The notes beneath the pieces are model-generated. The model was not told where the DNA came from. It did not search any database and saw nothing but the letters and a program-made list of their open reading frames with translations. From the NCBI GenBank assembly GCA_000435475.1, contig FR896060.1:30023-55714 (forward strand): a DNA stretch of 25,692 nt, read 5' to 3'. Shown here in pieces: positions 14,420 through 20,949 of the stretch. This DNA is from Cryptobacterium sp. CAG:338. GTDB lineage: Bacteria > Actinomycetota > Coriobacteriia > Coriobacteriales > Eggerthellaceae. The position numbers and the translations under genes are program-made. The first letter of the stretch is position 1. The number at the start of each line of letters is the position of its first letter.

Positions 14420-15410
14420 GGAGATATCCTCCTCTTTTTTGGTAGCGCAAAATATCAATAAAGCTTTCAATGCGCGTTTCTAGTCCAGCGGTTCCGCTCT
14501 GGGCATCTACCGTCAAGGAAAGGATGGGTTTTCCTTTCACGCAACGGATAAAGGCGTCGTTAGTCATTGAATCGGGGCCGCAAGGAAAAGCGCTGATTAA
14601 AATAATGCCGTCAAGATGGTCGTATAAGTGAAGAATTGTTCCAATGATTTCGCGATTTACGATCCAGGGCATCGTTTCGGAAAAGTCATAACTTTTTTCC
14701 AGCGCAAGCTTACGATCGAATCGATCGGAATAAAGCGTGCACACTTCAAGATTTTCGAGCATGCTTGTAATGGGTTCACCTATATAAGGGTCGTGAATAA
14801 CATAGGGATGAGCTGCCAGCAAAATGCGTAAAGGACGTTGATCGACGGGGAGTTTTTCTGCTTGTTTAAGCAATTTTGCCTGCGCTTGTGCTTGAAGATC
14901 ATCATGCTTTTTTTGCGCATGGAGTGCATTTTGATAGACAGCTTTACCCTGTTTTTTGGTCAGTCCAAATTGAGTTGCTATTGATACATAAGCTTCTTCG
15001 GCGCTGATACCAGTGTCTTCTTTATCTACTTCGCATGAAATGATGCGGACTTGCTTAGGGGCAAAAGTATTGGTAACCAAGTCAGGAAGCGCTTGGAATT
15101 TAGTGCAGAAACCTTTATGTAATCCAAGATTATCAATACTTGGCACAAACAAAGCATCGCAAGAATCGAGAAGGCTTTCGGCGTGACCCAAATAAAGCTT
15201 TGAAGCAAGGCAACATTCGTCGATAGAGAGTGCTTCTCCTCGCTCGAGTATTGCTCTATCGGAGGGATTACTGGTGATGACGGTACAACCGAGAGACTCG
15301 AAGAAGGTTTGCCATAAAACATGGTAGCGATAATAGAGCAGAGCTTGTGGTATCCCGACTGTATGAATATCCTCAAAGTTCTGCTTAGGTAGCAATTCAA
15401 GTGGGCTCAT
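14406..15410 (-). CDS. DUF2229-like CoA-activase-associated protein
   Basis: First gene of the three-gene operon, 334 aa. It begins VGIPQALLYYRYHVLWQTFF (18-37), which lines up with the IGLPRVLFYWDTMPFWKTLL stretch of the giant protein. ECCLASKLYLGH (65-76) corresponds to its CFPAKLVHGH segment. C277 in SAFPCGPDSM is another likely ligand. It ends with a SFIDILRYQKR tail much like the end of the next gene. It is probably one half of an Fe-S protein that accepts electrons from the HgdC-like ATPase. The coupled substrate is not visible, since no CoA-transferase or obvious dehydratase partner lies nearby. AGGAG lies 5 bases before the ATG. Genes in this run overlap by 14 and 1 bp. Confidence 0.85.
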   Translation of the reverse strand: MSPLELLPKQNFEDIHTVGIPQALLYYRYHVLWQTFFESLGCTVITSNPSDRAILERGEALSIDECCLASKLYLGHAESLLDSCDALFVPSIDNLGLHKGFCTKFQALPDLVTNTFAPKQVRIISCEVDKEDTGISAEEAYVSIATQFGLTKKQGKAVYQNALHAQKKHDDLQAQAQAKLLKQAEKLPVDQRPLRILLAAHPYVIHDPYIGEPITSMLENLEVCTLYSDRFDRKLALEKSYDFSETMPWIVNREIIGTILHLYDHLDGIILISAFPCGPDSMTNDAFIRCVKGKPILSLTVDAQSGTAGLETRIESFIDILRYQKRGGYLRDER

Positions 15411-15430
15411 AAATCTCCTGTACGTAAAAA

Positions 15431-15440
15431 AGAACGTTCT
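15431..15440. promoter_or_regulatory. Palindrome AGAACGTTCT before the activase operon
   Basis: A perfect 10-bp palindrome 21 bp upstream of the first ATG. ACGT also occurs at 15422 and 15451. On the minus strand TTAGACA lies just upstream, so the palindrome may sit inside the promoter as an operator, for instance for a TetR-family repressor. This is inference only. Confidence 0.4.
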
Positions 15441-15615
15441 CTATTGTCTAACGTTTAAGAAAAATGTGGCAAGCATCCACAGGGAAACCATTTCGTCTTG
15501 AGCGTTCAAGATTGCTTTTTGAGGACACGAGGTTGATTTTGGGGTACTCTAAGGTAATCGTTTGAATGAGGCATGTTTGGCAATGCAGGCTTTTTATATA
15601 TCTGCTAAGGTGCTA

Positions 15616-15727
15616 GAAGCTTAAGACTGGAAGCTTAAGATGAGAAGTCTAAGACTGAAAGTTTGAGGTTGGAAGCTTATGGCAAGAAGCCTAAGACTAG
15701 AAGGTTAAGTCCAGAAGTTTAAAGCGT
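15616..15727. repeat. 14-bp tandem repeat, eight degenerate copies
   Basis: Eight consecutive 14-bp units begin at 15616, 15630, 15644, 15658, 15672, 15686, 15700 and 15714. The consensus is GAAGCTTAAGACTG, with GAAG almost invariant at the start of each unit. A 14-bp period breaks any reading frame, so this is not coding. It ends 47 bp before the start codon of the small protein gene and would lie in its promoter or leader. The rest of the gap 15411-15774 shows no gene. Confidence 0.88.
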
Positions 15728-15774
15728 CTGAAGCCCAAACCGCTCGGAGTTTCGTTTTGTTTCAAGGAAGATAT

Positions 15775-16068
15775 ATGACTCGTTATCGTGCCACCATTGT
15801 TTCCCCAAAGGGCGCTGCGCCCAAATCGAGCGTAATTGAATTCGAGAGTGAACATAGAGCTGGCTCAAAGCTAAACTTGCAGGATGCACGATATAAGATG
15901 CTTGAGCTTCACGGATCAGAAGCGCTTTCTTGGAACATTAAAGATATCGAAAAAGTAACTGAAACTGAAAAGGGTGGAGCAACAGAGCAGCTTATGCTTG
16001 ATTTTCGCGAACCTGTTGAACCTCCTAAGAGGAAACGTCGCACGGTTAAACGGGGTATTGCCGGATAA
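15775..16068 (+). CDS. Small basic protein of unknown function
   Basis: A 97-residue protein that I do not recognise. AAGGAAG lies 6 bases before the ATG at 15775; an upstream TTG at 15757 is less likely. The N-terminal part (MTRYRATIVSPKG...SVIEFES) looks like a small beta-rich domain, and residues 33-60 could be helical. QLMLDF (72-77) resembles the hexapeptide motif used to bind the DNA polymerase sliding clamp. The last 15 residues are very basic (PPKRKRRTVKRG). Codon use looks like that of the neighbours and a terminator follows, so it is probably a real gene. A DNA- or nucleic-acid-associated role is only a guess. Confidence 0.7.
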   Translation: MTRYRATIVSPKGAAPKSSVIEFESEHRAGSKLNLQDARYKMLELHGSEALSWNIKDIEKVTETEKGGATEQLMLDFREPVEPPKRKRRTVKRGIAG

Positions 16069-16110
16069 GAAACAGAAAAAGCCCGATAAAAGCCTGAATA
16101 AGAAGCGAGA

Positions 16111-16146
16111 AAACAAGCGCTGCGTGTTCGCGCAGCGCTTAAGATA
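16111..16146. terminator. Terminator hairpin between convergent genes
   Basis: AAGCGCTGCG (16115-16124) and CGCAGCGCTT (16131-16140) form a perfect 10-bp stem with a 6-base loop. The minus strand continues GTTTTC and the plus strand AAGATATTTTC, so it may work both ways, for the small protein gene and the surface protein gene. Confidence 0.75.
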
Positions 16147-16151
16147 TTTTC

Positions 16152-19100
16152 TTAGCGTTGTGATTTTCTGTTTCTTATCTTGATGGATACAACGATAGCT
16201 CCAGCTAGGGTGCCTATCGCAATCAATGAAACCACGATGCCAAAGCCCAAATCTTCTGTTTTAGGAAGGGTTGTTAATAGCTTTTCAATAGGATTGTCTG
16301 TCGTATTGGTGGGGTATTGGACGGTCGTTTGTACAACTGAATCTTTATCTTCGTCATGCAATTCAAGGTTGCGATAGATATCAATACGCGCATCGTTCCA
16401 TAGCTCAATATCCTCGCTTTGAAGCATTTCGTCAGTTGCTTTCATGAATAACACTGCTGGTGCGTAGACTGTTTTTTCCTGATAGAGCGCATCTAATACC
16501 TGACTGCAGGTCTCATTATTCCAAGAGCTCAATTCGGTCGAATCGAAGGCGTTTTCTAGAGTGTCGTTATTTTCGTAGCGTTCACGGCGATTCCATTGTT
16601 CGTCTTCCTGCGATAAGGTTCCAAAGCCTTCTTCGACCCTGCCGTGTTCAAAGGCAAGAGCGGTTATATACTCACCTTCTTTGAGTTGTAAATCCTCAAC
16701 AAATAATGTGGTGGACTCTTGGGTTGAAAGATCTTGGCTCCAAAGGCGCCAGTTGTCAAAATTGTACATTCGCTCATTATTGGGATTGTCAGGGTTGTAG
16801 GGATTGGTGGAACACGCGTTTGCGGTTTCATTTTCCTGTGCGTTAGTGCTTTCGCTTTCTTGTACGATTGCGGTTTCACTCTCCTGCGTGCTTTCGCTTT
16901 CTTGAGTTTGTTCGGTAGTTTCACTTTCTTTCTGCTCATTATTTTCAGCATCTTGAATTTTTTCTTGGGCAGGAGTGTTTGTCATGTTGGTCTGATACCA
17001 TACGTTCATTTTTCCATCGTAATCGCCGCTACTTATAGGTGTTGTGAGTGCTTCAAGGTGTGCCTGATCTTCTTTGGAGCAGGTCAAAAAATCAGTAGTG
17101 GTAAATTCATCTGCCCAAGTAGAAGAAGTGGATCGGTAGTCGATGGTGTAGGTGAATAACCCGTTAGCTTTGAAAAGAGTTTGCCGTTTGTCTATTTCTC
17201 CTTTGATTTCAGGAGTGTAGGGTTTGTTATCGACGGTCCCTAAATCAAGCGTTGTTTTGTCCCGCGAAATGGTTATTTCAAATGCGACAGGAACCATGCC
17301 TTCGTTTGTCGAGCACGGCAATTCCTCTACGGTATAGGTGTCATAAGGTAGAGCGCCTAGATTGTCATCAACGGGAGCCTGAGTGCCTAAAGCATCTTGA
17401 CCAAACCAGATTCCGTCATCTGCGGAAGTTCCTTTGTTGGTGTTTTGAGAATGGGGAGTCCACGACGATTCGGTGCTTGCCATACCGTTTTCATCGGTAA
17501 CAAGCACATGGGATTCTCTGGTGGTCTTCGAAGTAATGCGGAAAGGGACGGAGGCAAGACGTTCCATAGAACCTTGTCTTGTTTTAGAAAAAGCAAAATC
17601 ACCTCTTTTTACTTGCTCTGATATTTCGATAACTTCCCAGTTTTCAATATGTGGTTCTGTTCCGCTTTCGTTGAGGGAGACAACGAAAGTATTTTCAACG
17701 GGAAGATAGCCTTCGGGGGCTTTTATTTCCTTGATCTCTACAGTCCCTAAGGGAAGAACTATCGAACCTTCGTGGTCGTAGTAGAAGTCATCTCCTTCGA
17801 CAAAATAATCTTTCGAAAAGTGAATTTTTCCCTCTTCGTCAGTTTCGAAAATCCAGCTTCGTACAGGATTGCCCCATGATTGTGGAATGGAGAGCTGATT
17901 TGATTGAGCCTCTTCGCCATCCATGAAGGCGGTTAGGGTGTTTTGTACTAATTGAGGTACGGTGAGGTAGCGGTCGTAGTAAGAAACTTGAAATTGGGCA
18001 CCGCCTAATGTTGCGGATCCGAGAGGCGATGATACCTTGGTTTCGGCATCTACTTTCTGAAGAACAAGGTCAATCAGGCAACTTTGAGGGGTATTGGAAA
18101 TAGTTGACTGGGTTACCGATCCTGCGTGGATAGGGATTGATTTATCTGCAGTATTTGCGAAACCGGCGGGTGCTTGTTCTTCTTTGATGGTGTAGGTCCC
18201 TACGGGCAAGAGGGGGCTTCTCTGGCTTTGTCCGTTTTCGTCAGTCTGTAATTGCGCTACGCGATTGCCGTTCTTGTCGTAAACGCCAAAGATTGCTCCC
18301 TCTAGCGAATAGGTGCTATTACTTTCGCTGAGCGAGGGGTTTTCGGATGCTTTTTTCAGCTCAAGGTAGCCTCCAAAATTCTTTTGAACTTTTGCTTGAA
18401 AATAAACGGTTTGATAGCCAATTAAACCTAGGCTATTGCGTGGACCGTTCGGGCTTGCGGCTCCTGGCGGAGTAATAGTGACATCGTAGGTAACAATACC
18501 TGCGTTTATATCTACACTTACAAGGGTTGCGTTATAGTCTGCCCATGTGTACGAAGGCGCTGCTGCGCTGGGAAGAGAACAAGACCCCGTTCCTGAACAC
18601 CCTTCTAATTCTCCTGTGAATCCTGAAATGCTAAATTGAGCAGGATGAACGCTCCAGGTTGCACCGATATAACATTTTCCAGATGCAGTTTCTGGCACGT
18701 CAAAGTCGGCATCGACCGTTACCACCTGGTCAGGTTCGCTAATGGAATAAAGGGCATAAATAGTAGTGGATGCCTCTACTGGAGCAGAAAAATCGAACGT
18801 AGAATTATCAGAGGAGTTTACCCATCGAATAAAGGTATATCCCTGCTTTGAGGGAGTAGAAAGAGCTTTCCCATAGGCTTCTTCAAATGAGGATCCTTTG
18901 GGAATAGCAACCTCAATATCTTCGGTTTTCTCGTCGTTAAAACTTACGCGAACGATGTAATCAGCTTCTACAAAGCTCCCTTTCACGGTGGTGCTTTGCG
19001 TTATGGGAGTGGTAAACCAATCAAAGTTATCACTCGCATCTGTTTTCCAAACAAGCTGAAAGCCTTGTGATTCTTTTTCTTCGATGAGACTAGCAAGTGG

Positions 19101-19529
19101 TTGGTTTCCTTGAGAATCAACCATATAACGAGGATCGGCCTGAATGGCTTGTCCTTTTGTGAAGTCATTTCCTTCGATCAGAGTTGGCAATGATCCCTGG
19201 AACCCCTCTACTTCAACGGTGACGGTGAGAGGGTCGCTTCCCTGAACTGCATAAGTTGACTGCGGGTACATAAGGCTCAATGCGCACAGGCACACCAATA
19301 AAAGAGCGAGACAGATTGCGGCATATCTAAAAACAACGGCAAGCCCTACACTTGGGTGTTTGCCTAAACAAGCTGTTCGTAGAGCTTTTGGGCGTTTACC
19401 CAAACAAGCTGCTCGCAGCACTTCTGGGGGAGAGTTCTTAGCAGGGCGTGAGCTTGCAGTAGAACAGGTAGAGCACGAACCTTCAGCAGAACAAACAGAG
19501 TTCGAGTCAGCAGTTTTCTTGGTGAACAT
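16152..19529 (-). CDS. SpaA/Cna-type cell-wall surface protein with LPKTE anchor
   Basis: Large secreted protein, 1125 aa, probably a sortase-anchored adhesin or pilin-like protein. A cytoplasmic N-terminal stretch of about 62 residues precedes the signal or membrane segment (about 63-88). Two InlB/Listeria-Bacteroides-type repeats follow (about 158-187 and 229-261), then three SpaA/prealbumin-like domains (about 387-475, 485-620, 643-765), each ending in an E-containing motif such as YTIKEEQAPAGF or EIKEIKAPEGY, typical of isopeptide-bond domains. Residues 775-1065 look like a further beta domain interrupted by a Glu/Ser-rich repeat (855-905). The C-terminus has LPKTED (1089-1094 region), a hydrophobic span and RNRKSQR. 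AGGAG lies seven bases before the ATG. No sortase gene is in the window. The ligand is unknown. Confidence 0.9.
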   Translation of the reverse strand: MFTKKTADSNSVCSAEGSCSTCSTASSRPAKNSPPEVLRAACLGKRPKALRTACLGKHPSVGLAVVFRYAAICLALLLVCLCALSLMYPQSTYAVQGSDPLTVTVEVEGFQGSLPTLIEGNDFTKGQAIQADPRYMVDSQGNQPLASLIEEKESQGFQLVWKTDASDNFDWFTTPITQSTTVKGSFVEADYIVRVSFNDEKTEDIEVAIPKGSSFEEAYGKALSTPSKQGYTFIRWVNSSDNSTFDFSAPVEASTTIYALYSISEPDQVVTVDADFDVPETASGKCYIGATWSVHPAQFSISGFTGELEGCSGTGSCSLPSAAAPSYTWADYNATLVSVDINAGIVTYDVTITPPGAASPNGPRNSLGLIGYQTVYFQAKVQKNFGGYLELKKASENPSLSESNSTYSLEGAIFGVYDKNGNRVAQLQTDENGQSQRSPLLPVGTYTIKEEQAPAGFANTADKSIPIHAGSVTQSTISNTPQSCLIDLVLQKVDAETKVSSPLGSATLGGAQFQVSYYDRYLTVPQLVQNTLTAFMDGEEAQSNQLSIPQSWGNPVRSWIFETDEEGKIHFSKDYFVEGDDFYYDHEGSIVLPLGTVEIKEIKAPEGYLPVENTFVVSLNESGTEPHIENWEVIEISEQVKRGDFAFSKTRQGSMERLASVPFRITSKTTRESHVLVTDENGMASTESSWTPHSQNTNKGTSADDGIWFGQDALGTQAPVDDNLGALPYDTYTVEELPCSTNEGMVPVAFEITISRDKTTLDLGTVDNKPYTPEIKGEIDKRQTLFKANGLFTYTIDYRSTSSTWADEFTTTDFLTCSKEDQAHLEALTTPISSGDYDGKMNVWYQTNMTNTPAQEKIQDAENNEQKESETTEQTQESESTQESETAIVQESESTNAQENETANACSTNPYNPDNPNNERMYNFDNWRLWSQDLSTQESTTLFVEDLQLKEGEYITALAFEHGRVEEGFGTLSQEDEQWNRRERYENNDTLENAFDSTELSSWNNETCSQVLDALYQEKTVYAPAVLFMKATDEMLQSEDIELWNDARIDIYRNLELHDEDKDSVVQTTVQYPTNTTDNPIEKLLTTLPKTEDLGFGIVVSLIAIGTLAGAIVVSIKIRNRKSQR
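16815..16886. repeat. 24-bp repeat (3 copies) in the surface protein gene
   Basis: Residues 882-905 are three octapeptides: QESETAIV, QESESTNA, QENETANA. A partial copy (QESEST) lies just before. They make an acidic, probably flexible insertion in the C-terminal part of the protein. Confidence 0.75.
19354..19425. repeat. 36-bp tandem repeat (2 copies) in the surface protein gene
   Basis: Units at 19354-19389 and 19390-19425 encode two near-identical 12-residue pieces with cores LRAACLGKRPK and LRTACLGKHPS, within the cytoplasmic N-terminal extension ahead of the signal segment. Confidence 0.8.
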
Positions 19530-19586
19530 GGAATCACTCCTATCGCATCAAAGGCGCTATAGGACTAATTCTGAAGAGGGAAATTC

Positions 19587-19616
19587 ATATAATCGTGAAT
19601 TTTAAGAGACACACAA
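19587..19616 (-). promoter_or_regulatory. Putative promoter of the surface protein gene
   Basis: On the minus strand TTGTGT (19616-19611), an 18-base spacer and TTATAT (19592-19587). The leader would be about 50 bases. The weak -35 box suggests help from an activator. Confidence 0.5.
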
Positions 19617-19643
19617 CTCGCTTTTTGCGAAAAGAAAGTTCAT

Positions 19644-19697
19644 AAAAAGCAACAAAATATCTCACAAAAAGCAACCATTTTCTTTATGTAAAGCAAC
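19644..19697. promoter_or_regulatory. Three AAAGCAAC direct repeats at exact 22-bp spacing
   Basis: AAAGCAAC begins at 19646, 19668 and 19690, and the first two copies extend to AAAAAGCAAC. A 22-bp step is about two helical turns, so all copies face the same side of the DNA. They lie roughly 30-80 bp upstream of the putative -35 box of the surface protein gene, a normal position for activator binding. Confidence 0.6.
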
Positions 19698-19781
19698 CTT
19701 CTTTTCAATAATGAACCATCGCGCTTCCTGCCTGAAACGCTCCGTTCGGTTCGTAAGGAGCAACGATTAGTTTACCTTCGT

Positions 19782-19809
19782 TTGCGATAAGCCGATGGCG
19801 CGGTATAGT
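19782..19809 (+). promoter_or_regulatory. Promoter of cysK-gshA
   Basis: TTGCGA (19782-19787), a 16-base spacer and TATAGT (19804-19809). This gives a leader of about 185 bases filled with repeats. The rest of the 472-bp gap (19530-20001) holds no gene. Confidence 0.6.
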
Positions 19810-19830
19810 GAGTTAAAATACTCTAACTTT

Positions 19831-19979
19831 AAAGCGACGCTCAACGGAAACACAGGACTTAAAGCGATGCTTGAAAGGTGAAGACCGACTTTAGGCGACG
19901 CTCAAAGGACAGCGTGTGCTTAAGGGAGATACTTATAAAACGACGCTTAGAAGATAAACCGACTAAAAGCGACGCTTAA
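19831..19979. repeat. Repeats on a 15/30-bp register in the cysK leader
   Basis: Copies of AAAGCGACGCTCAA or close variants start at 19831, 19861, 19892, 19937 and 19966, with a very degenerate one near 19922. Steps are about 30 bp or 15-bp multiples. The block is in frame with cysK for much of its length (LKATL, LKAML and LKATL can be read), but stop codons break it, for example TGA at 19879. No T-box or known riboswitch pattern was recognised. Confidence 0.75.
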
Positions 19980-20001
19980 GGGAAAAAGAGAGGCGTTGAA
20001 C

Positions 20002-20943
20002 ATGATTTATTCAAATATCGCTGAACTCATTGGCAACACTCCTTTGCTGGAGTTGGTGAATTTTGAAAAGAATAACCACTTAAAAGCTCACGTAGTAGCA
20101 AAAATAGAATCATTCAATCCTGCTGGTTCAGCAAAGGATCGCATAGCGAAGGCCATGCTAGAAACGGCGCAACGTGAAGGAAAGCTCGACGATGATACGG
20201 TGCTGATCGAGCCAACTTCTGGTAATACCGGCATTGCCCTTGCTGCTTTAGCGGCGGCTCGCGGAAATCGCACCATTATCGTGATGCCTGAAACAATGAG
20301 TGTTGAACGACGCATATTAATGCGTGCCTACGGCGCAGAAGTGGTGCTAACTGAAGGTGCGAAAGGCATGGCAGGAGCTATCGCAAAAGCAGAAGAACTT
20401 GCCAAAGAATATCCCAATTCTCTTATTGCTGGCCAATTTACTAACCCTGCAAATCCCGCTGCTCATGAAGCTACAACAGGTCCTGAGATCTGGGAAGCAA
20501 CCGAAGGGAAGGTAGATATTCTTGTAGCAGGCGTTGGTACGGGTGGAACGTTGTCTGGATCAGGGAAATACCTTAAGAGCAAAAATCCCCATATCCAGGT
20601 GATCGCGGTTGAACCAGCCGATTCGCCCGTTCTTTCGGAAGGCAAAAGTGGTCCTCATGGCATTCAGGGAATTGGAGCAGGTTTCGTACCCGATACGCTC
20701 GATACCTCTATCTATGATGAGGTCTTAGCGGTACGTACCGAAGATTCCTTTGCTGCTACCCGCGAACTTGCCGCAAAAGAAGGAGTACTGGCAGGTATCT
20801 CTTCTGGCGCTGCTCTTCATGCCGCGAAAATAGTTGCTCAGCGTCCAGAAAATGAAGGAAAAATGATCGTAGTAGTGTTGCCTGATACGGGAGAGCGCTA
20901 TCTTTCATCTGATCTTTTTTCGTACCTTGGCGAAATGGAGTAA
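20002..20943 (+). CDS. cysK: Cysteine synthase (O-acetylserine sulfhydrylase)
   Basis: PLP enzyme that makes cysteine from O-acetylserine and sulfide, 313 aa, a normal length. Visible are the PLP lysine K45 in NPAGSAKDR, the substrate loop TSGNTG (72-77), the PLP phosphate loop GTGGT (179-183) and the PLP-ring-binding serine in ISSGAA (266-271). SAKDR replaces the more common SVKDR, which should be tolerated. ATG at 20002 follows AGAGG by 8 bases; a TTG at 19996 is less likely. The next gene begins 6 bp after the stop, so cysteine production is coupled to gamma-glutamylcysteine synthesis. No serine acetyltransferase gene lies in the window. Confidence 0.96.
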   Translation: MIYSNIAELIGNTPLLELVNFEKNNHLKAHVVAKIESFNPAGSAKDRIAKAMLETAQREGKLDDDTVLIEPTSGNTGIALAALAAARGNRTIIVMPETMSVERRILMRAYGAEVVLTEGAKGMAGAIAKAEELAKEYPNSLIAGQFTNPANPAAHEATTGPEIWEATEGKVDILVAGVGTGGTLSGSGKYLKSKNPHIQVIAVEPADSPVLSEGKSGPHGIQGIGAGFVPDTLDTSIYDEVLAVRTEDSFAATRELAAKEGVLAGISSGAALHAAKIVAQRPENEGKMIVVVLPDTGERYLSSDLFSYLGEME

Positions 20944-20949
20944 AAATAC

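Noticed and set aside
15616..15727. CRISPR array or coding repeat
   Set aside because: The 14-bp units are directly adjacent with no spacers, no cas genes are near, and the period breaks every reading frame.
16734..17159. 141-aa hydrophobic-looking open frame on the plus strand
   Set aside because: It is antisense to the Glu/Ser-rich repeat of the surface protein, which gives Phe/Leu-rich shadow frames.
19644..19697. Canonical LytTR binding sites
   Set aside because: The 22-bp spacing fits, but the bases do not match the published LytTR consensus on either strand and no LytTR gene is in the window.
19830..20001. T-box or known cysteine riboswitch before cysK
   Set aside because: No T-box sequence, antiterminator or terminator hairpin was found; the leader consists of degenerate repeats.
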